DNA of 53,924 nucleotides from positions 1 through 53,924 of the forward strand of contig CACIWU010000004.1 in assembly GCA_902590435.1 (NCBI GenBank), read 5' to 3'. Shown one piece after another: positions 44,516 through 53,222 of the stretch. Position numbers and translations under genes: made by a program. Within the stretch, counting starts at the first letter, position 1. Every line of letters starts with the position of its first letter. The stretch comes from an uncultured SAR324 cluster bacterium (GTDB lineage: Bacteria; SAR324; NAC60-12). Below the pieces are notes generated by a model. It ran no database searches, was not told the DNA's origin, and was given only the letters and a program-made list of their open reading frames with translations.

Positions 44516-46969
44516 ATGACAAAAGAAAAAATATTATCCGAAGAACAGTTAAAAGTTTTGAAGGAAGAAAAAGAGATCCTATTAAAAGTTAAGCAAGGTC
44601 TTCTAATACTTGCCGCAGAGAATAAAAAAAGTGATATAGGTAACTTACAGTTCGAAAACATTATAGAATTGAGAGACTCTCTGTCTGATACCTTGCCAGA
44701 GGACATCCCAGCATTAATGGCTCAAATGGAGAGGATGGTTTTATTACATACTCATCAAGATAAAAACAAATTTTCTTCTAATTATAATTTAAACAACCCA
44801 TATTTTGCTCATATTCGTCTCGGTGAAGAAAATAGAAAGCGTGATTTGCTGATTGGAAATCAAAACTGTTTTTCAACTCACTTACCATGTCCAATAGTTG
44901 ATTGGAAAAATGCTCCTATAAGCAAAATATTTTATCGCTATAGAGAAGGAGATGAATATGTTGAAGATATAGGTGATCGAGAAATTGAAGGGAAATTGGT
45001 AATAAGGAGAATGTTACTTATAGAAAATGGGAATTTACTCAGAATAAATTGGCCAGGAGGATTTTTAGAAAATATCTCAACAAGAAAAGAAGAAAAAAAC
45101 AATTGGCATATAGTCAATATCAATAAACCAAAGCTAGAAATTGGACCAGAAAAAACCTTGAATGAACTTAACTTGTCTGAAAATGATGACTTTTATTCTG
45201 GAAAAAAGTCAAATTTAAATTTTTCTGGATACAGAATTGATAAACATCTTAGACAAATAACTGCGCTGGTAGATCCACAACAGTTTGAACTAATAACTCA
45301 TTCAGAATCTGGAATAGTTCTTATTCAAGGTGGTGCTGGCTCTGGGAAAACAACTGTCGCACTTCACAGACTTGCCTATTTAATGTCAAAAAAACCACTA
45401 CTATTTAAACCTAAAAATGTACTTCCTGTAGTTTTTGGTCCTGCACTGGCAAACTACATGTCAAAAGTTTTACCTGCATTAGGTGTAAATGGAGTAACCC
45501 CCAAAACTTATCATAAATGGGTGTCAGTTCTACGCCGAAATGTATTGCCAGAGCTACCTTCTAAATATTCTGAAAATACACCTATGGATGTGATAGAACT
45601 AAAAAGGCATCCACTTTGGTTAAATTACTACAAAGAAGAAATTCAAGAACGTACAAAAAGTTCCCGCAAATTGTTTATAGAAAATCTTTCAACCATTGAG
45701 GAGTTTGACTTAGTTCTCGATGCGTGGGATTTTTTGGATAACTTACCTCTGATCGCTAGATTATTGAGTTTGATTAGTTGGTCAAAAGGAGAATATTTAA
45801 TAAATTCTATAAATAAACTTTCTAGTACAAGAATGAAAAAAAGACTTCAAAATATTTTAGAAAAATCTTTTCCTGAATTGTTTATAACTCCTCATTTATT
45901 AATCCCTCAAATTTGGAATGACTGCCTTGTAAACAAAGAATTACTATATAAAACTGTAGAAAATCTTGCACCTGGAGAATTCAAAGAGAGTCAACTTAAT
46001 AGTGTTTGGACTTGGTCCGTAAGGCAGTATCAAAAAAGGTTGGAAAAAACAAATCTATTAGAAAAAGATAGGGTAGAAATAGATGAGCATGGAGATGGTT
46101 TAGAAAATAAAAAACAAAATTTGTCTGATGAAAAAGCTTTTTTGGACGAAGAAGATGATACACTATTACTTTTACTATATCAATTAATTATGGGGCCCTT
46201 AAAGAGAAAAAATAACCAGATACTTAAATATTCTCATTTAATGCTAGATGAAGCCCAAGATTTTGGAGCTCTAGAATTTCAACTTTTAGTAAGTTTAACC
46301 AATGAAAATCAACCAAGTGTAACATTAGCAGGAGATTTAGATCAAAGAATAATGCTTGGTAGAAAAAATGAAACATGGGAAGAATCACTATCTCATTTGA
46401 CTTTACCAAATGGGAAAAAACCAGATGTTACTGCATTAGAACCACTAAAAATTGGATACCGTTCAACTGCTGAAATAATGGAAATTGCAAAAAATATAAT
46501 TGGCACATATAGTGTAAATACTGAGTGGAACTCTGCTCGTAATGGAGTCCCAGTTGAATTATTTAGATTCAGAGAAAGAGGTACAATGATAGCATTTCTT
46601 TCAGAAATACTTGAAGATTTAACTATTCGAGAACCTCTTGCTAGTGTAGCTGTTTTAGTTCGTTCTCAAGAAACTGCTTTATCACTATATGAAGGCTTAC
46701 AACGAACAGATATAGCTAATATTCGCCTAATTAGAGATCAAGAATTTTCATTCACACCGGGAATTGATGTGACAAATATTGCCCAAACAAAAGGACTAGA
46801 ATTTGACACTGTAATCATAGCAGATGTTGACGCGTCAACATATGGCCCTGATATTCGGTCTAGACAATTGTTATATGTTGGAGTTACTAGAGCATCTCAT
46901 CAATTGTGGCTTTTACATTGTGGCAATAAATCAAACTTGATAGCAGGAATAAAAGAAAATTCTTATTAA
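44516..46969 (+). CDS. UvrD-like superfamily 1 helicase (HelD-type)
   Basis: An 817-residue ATPase. The N-terminal 240 residues carry a coiled-coil (EEQLKVLKEEKEILLK) and a folded domain with HIRLGEENRKRDLLIGN and IVDWKNAPISKIFYRY, which are known from HelD-like proteins. Walker A is QGGAGSGKTTVALHR; Walker B is LMLDEAQDFGALE; VTLAGDLDQRIM is motif III; QTKGLEFDTVIIAD and YVGVTRASHQLWLL are motifs V and VI. Long insertions interrupt the core, as in HelD, which clears RNA polymerase rather than unwinding DNA. No pincer motif can be identified by eye, so either DNA helicase or polymerase recycling is possible. It overlaps murA's transcript. Confidence 0.85.
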   Translation: MTKEKILSEEQLKVLKEEKEILLKVKQGLLILAAENKKSDIGNLQFENIIELRDSLSDTLPEDIPALMAQMERMVLLHTHQDKNKFSSNYNLNNPYFAHIRLGEENRKRDLLIGNQNCFSTHLPCPIVDWKNAPISKIFYRYREGDEYVEDIGDREIEGKLVIRRMLLIENGNLLRINWPGGFLENISTRKEEKNNWHIVNINKPKLEIGPEKTLNELNLSENDDFYSGKKSNLNFSGYRIDKHLRQITALVDPQQFELITHSESGIVLIQGGAGSGKTTVALHRLAYLMSKKPLLFKPKNVLPVVFGPALANYMSKVLPALGVNGVTPKTYHKWVSVLRRNVLPELPSKYSENTPMDVIELKRHPLWLNYYKEEIQERTKSSRKLFIENLSTIEEFDLVLDAWDFLDNLPLIARLLSLISWSKGEYLINSINKLSSTRMKKRLQNILEKSFPELFITPHLLIPQIWNDCLVNKELLYKTVENLAPGEFKESQLNSVWTWSVRQYQKRLEKTNLLEKDRVEIDEHGDGLENKKQNLSDEKAFLDEEDDTLLLLLYQLIMGPLKRKNNQILKYSHLMLDEAQDFGALEFQLLVSLTNENQPSVTLAGDLDQRIMLGRKNETWEESLSHLTLPNGKKPDVTALEPLKIGYRSTAEIMEIAKNIIGTYSVNTEWNSARNGVPVELFRFRERGTMIAFLSEILEDLTIREPLASVAVLVRSQETALSLYEGLQRTDIANIRLIRDQEFSFTPGIDVTNIAQTKGLEFDTVIIADVDASTYGPDIRSRQLLYVGVTRASHQLWLLHCGNKSNLIAGIKENSY

Positions 46970-46997
46970 TTTTTTTAGAAAATTTTTCAGGTATTTC

Positions 46998-48272
46998 ATG
47001 AATACTAGAATTAACAAACAAATATTCAATTTAAAAGAGTCTGCTACTTTATACATTAACCAGTTAGCACTTGATTTAAGAGATAAAGGACAAAACATTT
47101 GCCACCTTGGATTTGGTGAATCTCCTTTTCCGGTTCCAAAAGCAATGCAAGATGAATTAAGCAATAATGTTCATAAAAAACATTATATTTCTGGAAATGG
47201 ACTACCTAAATTAAGAAAAGCAATTGCTAAATTCTTTAATAATAAATTTGGATACAACTACTCTTATGAGAATATTTTTATAGGACCAGGAAGTAAAGAG
47301 TTGATTTTTCAACTTGTATACTTGTTAGATGGTCCTTTGATGGTGCCCGCGCCAAGTTGGGTTAGTTACGGTCCTCATGCAACTATTAGGTCTAAAAAAT
47401 TCATTCCAATAAAAACTGATTTCGAGAATGGTTATCGTTTACAGGCTTCAGAATTGGAAAAAATTTGCAAACTTCAAAATAATAGACAAAAGATTTTAAT
47501 TCTTAATAATCCTTGCAACCCTACAGGAAGTGTACATAAGCCAGGTGAATTAAAGGATATTTCTGAAGTTTGTAGAAAACATGGTGTTATAGTTATTTCT
47601 GATGAAATATATGCACTGATAAATTTTGGAAATGAAATTTTTGAGGGAATTGCAAAATATTATCCTGAAGGTACAATTACTACTAGCGGTGTATCGAAAG
47701 CTTTTTCAGCAGGAGGGTGGCGTCTTGGCTTTGCAATGATACCAAAAGAATTAAGTATAATTGCAAAACCATTTTCAGCTTTTATCAGTGAAACTTTCAG
47801 CTGTGTAAGCGCACCTATTCAGCATGGAGTACTTCCAGCTTTTGAAAATTATGAATTAGTAAAAAATCATGTAGAAAATTGTAGAGATATTCATGGTATC
47901 GCAGGAAATTTTTTATATAAAAAATTTAAAGAAATAGGATTAAACTGTCCCAAACCGGAAGGAGCATTTTATTTGTTCCCAGACTTTGAGAATTTTAAAG
48001 AACTTTTAAATTCACGTGGGATTGTATCAAGTAATGAATTATGTAAAGTACTTTTAAAAGAAGCCCACGTCGCGCTTCTTCCTGGATCTAATTTTTATAT
48101 GAATGAAAATTTTTTTGCTGTTCGTGTAGCAAGTGTAGATTATAATGGGGCAAAAGTATTAAAGGATTTTTTAAAATATGATAAATTTAACGAAGAAACA
48201 TGTTTAAAAATATTTCCTAACTTATCAAAAGCATGCGATAATATCGATTCATGGTTGAAAAATAATGTATAA
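46998..48272 (+). CDS. Class I/II aminotransferase (second)
   Basis: A 424-residue PLP enzyme, fold type I. GPGSKELIFQLVYLL, NNPCNPTGSVH, VISDEIYALINFG and the lysine motif SGVSKAFSAGGWRLGFAM are visible, with NFFAVRVASVDYNG near the end containing the substrate-binding Arg. It is longer than the aspartate aminotransferase at 25485-26633 and only loosely similar, so the two are not recent duplicates. The start (ATG with TTTCAGGTATTTC upstream) has only a weak GG ribosome site. Likely acts on an aromatic or aspartate-like substrate; this is not fixed by the sequence. Confidence 0.82.
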   Translation: MNTRINKQIFNLKESATLYINQLALDLRDKGQNICHLGFGESPFPVPKAMQDELSNNVHKKHYISGNGLPKLRKAIAKFFNNKFGYNYSYENIFIGPGSKELIFQLVYLLDGPLMVPAPSWVSYGPHATIRSKKFIPIKTDFENGYRLQASELEKICKLQNNRQKILILNNPCNPTGSVHKPGELKDISEVCRKHGVIVISDEIYALINFGNEIFEGIAKYYPEGTITTSGVSKAFSAGGWRLGFAMIPKELSIIAKPFSAFISETFSCVSAPIQHGVLPAFENYELVKNHVENCRDIHGIAGNFLYKKFKEIGLNCPKPEGAFYLFPDFENFKELLNSRGIVSSNELCKVLLKEAHVALLPGSNFYMNENFFAVRVASVDYNGAKVLKDFLKYDKFNEETCLKIFPNLSKACDNIDSWLKNNV

Positions 48273-48321
48273 AAACATCATTACATAATTCAAAATATAA
48301 TTTTTTTTAAATTACCATCTG

Positions 48322-48654
48322 ATGAAATTAATTACAGGTTATTTAGGTCAAGATTTACAACTTGAAGCGAGCCTTTCAACTAGTGAAAGCCTTCGGATTG
48401 ATTGTACTTACGTGGGAAATATTTCAAGTGAAAACATAATTATTGTTGGAGAATTTGGTAATATAAGAGGAGATATTAAAGCACCTGTAGTTAGAGTTGA
48501 TGGTCAGGTACATGGTAATTTAAAAGCTAGCAAACTAGTGGAACTAATGAAAAATGCAAGAATAAAAGGGAATATTTTCACTCCAGTTGGTGGTTTAGAA
48601 ATGAGAATAGGAAGTAACTTTGAAGGAAATTTTATAATGGATACATCTGGATAA
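48322..48654 (+). CDS. Bactofilin (polymer-forming cytoskeletal protein)
   Basis: A 110-residue protein with the bactofilin (DUF583) right-handed beta-helix. Turns recur every six residues: ESLRIDCTYVGNI, IIVGEFGNIRGDI, VVRVDGQVHGNL, LVELMKNARIKGNI and MRIGSNFEGN. Bactofilins polymerise without nucleotide and position cell-wall enzymes or polar structures. The N- and C-terminal tails are very short. It follows the aminotransferase by 49 bases and is convergent with the 187-residue unknown. No M23 peptidase or other usual partner is next to it. Confidence 0.87.
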   Translation: MKLITGYLGQDLQLEASLSTSESLRIDCTYVGNISSENIIIVGEFGNIRGDIKAPVVRVDGQVHGNLKASKLVELMKNARIKGNIFTPVGGLEMRIGSNFEGNFIMDTSG

Positions 48655-48675
48655 TATTTTTGAAAGACTTGTGAA

Positions 48676-49239
48676 TTAAGCAATGGATTGTTTTTGATTT
48701 GATTTTGGGATGTCCAACACACTAATCTCAGATTCTTTTTTTATGGGAATGTTTGGTGCTAACTTCGACGAATAAGTTTTAGAAGCTGTATTACTTTCTG
48801 CTTGCATTAATTCGGCAAATTTAGGCAATTTTAAAAACTTGAATAATCTTGGTAATTCTTCTTCATTTCTTATTTTTTCTTTAATTATTTCAGGAAGATT
48901 ATCTATATTTTTTAATTCTATACTTTCAGCTTCCGGCTGTTTCAAAAGCATCTTTCTGTCATCTTCTCCCATTAATTCAATTTGATTTTTTACTGCACCA
49001 ACAAATCCATCAACAGCTGCATCTGGTAATTTTTGTTGAAAAATTAAATTTTCGATTCTTGAGAGTACTTTTAAATATTGAGAAGTTTCATTTCTCTCAG
49101 CTCCTTTTACAAAATTTTCATTTTCATGAATTTTTAAGTTGTCTGAATTGTTAATTTTTGAAGAAGTTTTATCATTACCCGCTACTTGTCTCTCCAAGCC
49201 TGATTGTTTTTGAGGAATTGTTTTTGAAGAGACTTGCAT
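48676..49239 (-). CDS. Uncharacterised hydrophilic protein
   Basis: A 187-residue protein with no signal peptide or membrane span. The first 50 residues are low-complexity and polar (SSKTIPQKQSGLERQ, NNSDNLKIHENEN); residues about 55-140 look helical (YLKVLSRIENLIFQQKLPDAAVDGFVGAVKNQIELMG, split here by position). The C-terminus is again polar. The region with LPDAAVDGFVGAVKNQIELMG could be a small folded protein-binding domain. It is convergent with bactofilin and divergent from hisA. I recognise no family and make no functional claim. Confidence 0.6.
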   Translation of the reverse strand: MQVSSKTIPQKQSGLERQVAGNDKTSSKINNSDNLKIHENENFVKGAERNETSQYLKVLSRIENLIFQQKLPDAAVDGFVGAVKNQIELMGEDDRKMLLKQPEAESIELKNIDNLPEIIKEKIRNEEELPRLFKFLKLPKFAELMQAESNTASKTYSSKLAPNIPIKKESEISVLDIPKSNQKQSIA

Positions 49240-49442
49240 AACTAAATTATTCTTAATAAGATTTTTTAAGATTTTAAAGTTACAATCCCGGCATTCAAGT
49301 ATTGAGCCAATTTTTAAGTTTTTTAATTAAATTCCAGCTTGATTTAAAATCAAATTTTCTTGAATATTAGAATGAGATTTTGATAATTTTTTTGATTCTG
49401 AATTAAACAGTTAAATACAATTTAATAGATTTAAACTAATTT
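49240..49442. promoter_or_regulatory. Divergent gap before hisA, with 7-bp inverted repeat
   Basis: The 203 bases separate the unknown protein (minus) from hisA (plus). TTGATTT (49339-49345) and AAATCAA (49347-49353) form a perfect inverted repeat around one base, typical of an operator half-site pair. No attenuator with a histidine-rich leader peptide is visible. Confidence 0.35.
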
Positions 49443-50162
49443 ATGCTAATTATTCCAGCTATTGATTTGAGTGAGGGGCGATGTGTTAGGCTAATTCAGG
49501 GTAAAGCCAACTCAGAAACTGTATACTCTAAAAATCCCACTGCCATGGCCATGAAATTTGAACAGGCTGGTGCAAAAAGAATACATTTAGTTGATTTAGA
49601 TGGAGCTTTCAAGGGTAAATCCGTCAACAAAGATTGTATCAGAGCTATAGTTAAAAACGTATCAGTTCCAGTACAAGTGGGAGGAGGAATTCGTAAAGAA
49701 GAAGATATTGAAAGAATGTTTGATCTTGGAGTTAAATCAGTAATTGTAGGAACTTTAGCAGTTAAAAAACCTAAAATTTTGGAAAATTCTATAAAACGTT
49801 ATCCAGGAGAAAAAATTATTCTTGGGATTGATATGCTAAAACGTAAAATTGCAATACAAGGATGGCAAAAAGAAACTTCAATTGATGATGTAGAATTTGC
49901 AAAAAGATGGAGAGAGACTGGTATACAAAGAGTTGTTTTCACAGATATTTCGCGAGATGGCATGCTTAAAGGTACGAATATTTTAGCACTGAAAGATTTT
50001 GCAAATCGTTCTAAATTAAAAGTTGTAGCGTCCGGAGGAATCTCTTCTATTGCCGATCTTAATCAAATTAACCATCTGAAAGATTATGGAGTTGATCAAG
50101 TAATAATTGGAAAAGCTATCTATGAAGGAAAAATCCATCTAGAAGATATATTTGAATGTTAG
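49443..50162 (+). CDS. hisA: HisA, phosphoribosylformimino isomerase
   Basis: A 239-residue TIM-barrel isomerase (ProFAR to PRFAR) in histidine synthesis. The two half-barrel Asp/phosphate sites are visible: IIPAIDLSEGRCVRL at the start, PVQVGGGIRKEEDI, LGIDMLKRKIAIQGW, VFTDISRDGMLKGTN and VVASGGISSIADL. Asp8 and the second catalytic Asp in FTDISRDG are both present. It overlaps hisF by seven bases, which is the common HisA-HisF arrangement and implies coupled translation. Confidence 0.95.
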   Translation: MLIIPAIDLSEGRCVRLIQGKANSETVYSKNPTAMAMKFEQAGAKRIHLVDLDGAFKGKSVNKDCIRAIVKNVSVPVQVGGGIRKEEDIERMFDLGVKSVIVGTLAVKKPKILENSIKRYPGEKIILGIDMLKRKIAIQGWQKETSIDDVEFAKRWRETGIQRVVFTDISRDGMLKGTNILALKDFANRSKLKVVASGGISSIADLNQINHLKDYGVDQVIIGKAIYEGKIHLEDIFEC

Positions 50163-50950
50163 CTCGCAGAATAATTCCATGTCTCGATATTAAGGAGGGA
50201 AGAGTAGTAAAAGGTATCAATTTTTTAAATTTACGTGATGCTGGTGATCCTGTAGAACTTGCACAACGTTACAACAGGCAATCTGCTGACGAACTTGTAT
50301 TTCTTGATATCAATGCGACTAAAGAAAATAGAGGAACAACGATTTCTCTCGCTACTCGTTTGGCACGTGAATTGTTTATACCATTTACTATAGGGGGTGG
50401 AATTTCATCCATCGAGGATATTCAAGCTCTTGTGACTGCTGGGGCAGACAAAGTTTCAATAAATTCGTCAGCTATAAGAAATCCTAATTTAATTACAGAA
50501 GCGGCAAAGCGCTTTGGTTCTCAGTGTATTGTGCTTGCAATTGATGCAAGAAAACGTAATCATATACATCCCAAAAATAAATCTAGCATACAACAATCTA
50601 CTTGGGAAGTATTTAGCCACGGTGGAAGTCGTCCTACAAACATAGAAGCATTGGAATGGGCTAAGGAAATGGAGAATCGTGGTGCAGGAGAAATTTTGCT
50701 AACTAGTATGGATAATGATGGAAAAAAGGATGGATTTGATATAGAATTAACTTCTACTATAAGTGAAAATCTAAATATACCTGTCATTGCATCTGGTGGC
50801 GCAGGATATTTAAAACACTTTAGAGATGCATTCAGCCAAGGGAAAGCAGATGCTGTTCTTGCAGCTTCAGTATTTCACTATGGGAAATATACTGTTTCGC
50901 AGGTTAAAGAATATCTGAGTAAATACGATATACCAGTGCGTATTGTTTAA
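50156..50950 (+). CDS. hisF: HisF, imidazole glycerol phosphate synthase cyclase subunit
   Basis: A 264-residue TIM-barrel subunit that uses ammonia from HisH to form IGP and [24 protein letters not shown] carries the first catalytic Asp (Asp11), and [38 protein letters not shown] with the second Asp, and [14 protein letters not shown] are present. The loop between [13 protein letters not shown] and [14 protein letters not shown] is somewhat longer than usual. hisH is not in the window; the glutaminase must come from elsewhere in the genome. Its ATG lies inside the last codons of hisA. Confidence 0.95.
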   Translation: MLARRIIPCLDIKEGRVVKGINFLNLRDAGDPVELAQRYNRQSADELVFLDINATKENRGTTISLATRLARELFIPFTIGGGISSIEDIQALVTAGADKVSINSSAIRNPNLITEAAKRFGSQCIVLAIDARKRNHIHPKNKSSIQQSTWEVFSHGGSRPTNIEALEWAKEMENRGAGEILLTSMDNDGKKDGFDIELTSTISENLNIPVIASGGAGYLKHFRDAFSQGKADAVLAASVFHYGKYTVSQVKEYLSKYDIPVRIV

Positions 50951-50972
50951 AATATATTTTTTAAAATAAATT

Positions 50973-51560
50973 ATGTTTTTAGGTATAAAATACAATAGAT
51001 TACATGAATTTTTTTCATTTATATTATTTGCAATTTTATTTGAAAGTTCTGGTTTTGTTCTAGCAAATGATGAAAGTCACAGTCGAAATGTGAATAAGAG
51101 AGTTCAATCAATTGCTAGTGGTAAATTAAAATTAGATAAATCATCATACTCTGTTGCTAGAGTTAGATTTTCCACACCTAACCCAGAATTGCTTACACCT
51201 CAATCCTCTTCCAAAAACTATGAGACAATATCTCCTAAAACACTCGTAAAGTTAAGATTTTCTCCTCTTTATTATCAGCAAAAAAAGTTTGGTAAGCAAA
51301 TTATACGAGGTACATATGCATCTAACTCAAAAGGACGTGCAAAATCATTTAATGTAGACACTAATGGTGTAAAAAGATTTTGCAACACTAATGCTACTAC
51401 ACATTTTTGTATCAGAGAAGGAGCAAATACTATACGATACATGGGGAACACTCCACGAAAACATGCCAGAAATATTGATTTCAGTGATAAAAACATCTTC
51501 CACAAAAGACAAGAATCAAAAAATTTTGCACAGCAATTATTAAAGCAGTCTAATCGCTAA
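50973..51560 (+). CDS. Secreted basic protein, unknown family
   Basis: A 195-residue exported protein. A signal peptide (hydrophobic stretch about residues 13-30, cleavage probable after VLA) leads a mature part rich in Lys, Arg, Ser and Asn. Landmarks are RVQSIASGKLKLDKSSYSVARVRF, LVKLRFSPLYYQQKKF and a Cys pair, RFCNTNATTHFCIREG, that could form a disulfide. No catalytic motif or known domain is seen. It begins 22 bases after hisF and ends 4 bases before the NAD(P)HX gene, so it may be a transcriptional passenger of the his-nnr unit. Confidence 0.65.
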   Translation: MFLGIKYNRLHEFFSFILFAILFESSGFVLANDESHSRNVNKRVQSIASGKLKLDKSSYSVARVRFSTPNPELLTPQSSSKNYETISPKTLVKLRFSPLYYQQKKFGKQIIRGTYASNSKGRAKSFNVDTNGVKRFCNTNATTHFCIREGANTIRYMGNTPRKHARNIDFSDKNIFHKRQESKNFAQQLLKQSNR

Positions 51561-51564
51561 AATA

Positions 51565-53157
51565 ATGCAAAAAAATCATAAAAATTTAATTAGACTAGCA
51601 GACACATTTACAATGCGTGAAATGGACAAACGCGCAATTGAAAAATTTGGGCTCAATGGATTGGTTTTAATGGAAAATGCGGCTCGCAGTGTAGCAGATT
51701 GGCTGGAACGAAATAAATTAAAAAATGAATCTGAAACACTTGTTGTCGTTTGTTGTGGTAAAGGTAACAATGGTGGAGATGGCTTTGCAATCGCAAGACT
51801 TTTGACCAACAGAGGTTATAATGTTTCTGTAGTTGACTCTGGCATAGCAAAAAAACAAAATGCAAGAGAGAACCAAATTATCTGGGAGAAGTTTGGCGAA
51901 AGCGCATCTTTCCCAGATTCAAATGCCACTCGCTTGATAGAAGAAGCAGATGTCCTTATAGATGCTATATTTGGAATTGGGATAGACCAGAATGTTGAGG
52001 GTGCTTACCGAGAATGGATTGAAATTTTCAACCTCAACAAAAAAGCCTTAAAGATTGCTGTTGACATTCCTTCAGGAGTTTCGACTGATGATAGTAAAAT
52101 TTTCGGTATAGCGGCCGAATGTGATCACACTATTACTTTTCAAAAAGGTAAACCTGGTTGTTACCAATATCCAGGGTTGCATTACTGTGGATTTATACAT
52201 ATAGCCGACATATCAGTTCCCGAATATTGGCCCGAATTTAATAATTCGAAAAAAGATGAAGATAACCAAATTATATATCAACCAAAGACATTTTTGTTAA
52301 CTAATAAATTTGTCAGGAATCTATTGCCAAAAAAACTTCCTGATTCCCACAAAGGTTCTTCTGGTAATTTGTTAACTATCTGCGGCTCTATTGGTATGAG
52401 TGGAGCCGCAAGCCTTGCAAGTATGGGAGGACTAAAAAGTGGTGCAGGTGTGGTAAAAGCATGTGTTCCAAATGAATTAAGAGACAACCTTCCAGGTCAA
52501 ACTGGAGAAATTATAACAACTAGTCCAAAAAATGCCTCTGAATATTTTTCTGAAGAACATGCAGATTTCGTCGAACAACTTGCATTAGTTAGTGATGCTG
52601 TTGTTATGGGATGTGGACTAGGAGTCAATTCCCAAACAGCAAAATTTGTTCAAAAACTTTCAAAACATATAAAGGGGCCCTTGCTAATTGACGCAGATGG
52701 ATTAAACAATTTGGAAAAGACTAATCTGTCTGAAAGACTCGATATTTCAATTATAACTCCCCATCCCTTAGAATTATCACGACTCTGTGGAAAAAGTGTT
52801 ACAGAAATCCAAGAAAATAGAATTGCAACAGTTAGGAAATTATCAAGAGAATGGAATGTAGTTTTATTGTTAAAAGGAGCTTATTCAATAATAGGAACTC
52901 CTGAATCAGAAATTTTTATAAATCCTACAGGTAATCATGCTCTTGCGACAGCAGGCTCTGGAGATGTGTTAAGTGGTTTTATTGGAGGTTTTCTCGCACA
53001 GGGGCTCTCACCTTTGAATGCAACTCTTATAGGTTCTTATATTCATGGTCTGGCAGCAGAATGTTTTACTGAAAAAACAAATTCAGACCAAATGGTTGCA
53101 AGTGATCTATTTGAAGGGCTGAAAATGGCAAAGAATTTAATAAAAAATGAAAAGTAA
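51565..53157 (+). CDS. nnr: Bifunctional NAD(P)HX epimerase / dehydratase
   Basis: A 530-residue metabolite-repair enzyme. The N-terminal YjeF domain (about 1-230) carries NAARSVADWL, VCCGKGNNGGDGFAIAR and AIFGIGIDQNVEG, epimerising damaged (R)-NADHX. The C-terminal ribokinase-like dehydratase (about 250-530) has SHKGSSGNLLTICG, LLIDADGLNN, ITPHPLELSRL and the catalytic NHALATAGSGDVLSG. ADP-dependent dehydration restores NAD(P)H. The ATG at 51565 has no visible ribosome site; the four-base gap after the previous stop suggests coupling. An ATG at 51613 (MREMDKRAIEKFG) is a plausible alternative start. Confidence 0.92.
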   Translation: MQKNHKNLIRLADTFTMREMDKRAIEKFGLNGLVLMENAARSVADWLERNKLKNESETLVVVCCGKGNNGGDGFAIARLLTNRGYNVSVVDSGIAKKQNARENQIIWEKFGESASFPDSNATRLIEEADVLIDAIFGIGIDQNVEGAYREWIEIFNLNKKALKIAVDIPSGVSTDDSKIFGIAAECDHTITFQKGKPGCYQYPGLHYCGFIHIADISVPEYWPEFNNSKKDEDNQIIYQPKTFLLTNKFVRNLLPKKLPDSHKGSSGNLLTICGSIGMSGAASLASMGGLKSGAGVVKACVPNELRDNLPGQTGEIITTSPKNASEYFSEEHADFVEQLALVSDAVVMGCGLGVNSQTAKFVQKLSKHIKGPLLIDADGLNNLEKTNLSERLDISIITPHPLELSRLCGKSVTEIQENRIATVRKLSREWNVVLLLKGAYSIIGTPESEIFINPTGNHALATAGSGDVLSGFIGGFLAQGLSPLNATLIGSYIHGLAAECFTEKTNSDQMVASDLFEGLKMAKNLIKNEK

Positions 53158-53222
53158 TTATAAATTAAATAGTTATTTTTTTGACAAAATCTATTTTAAA
53201 AAAATTAATTATAAAAAATATT

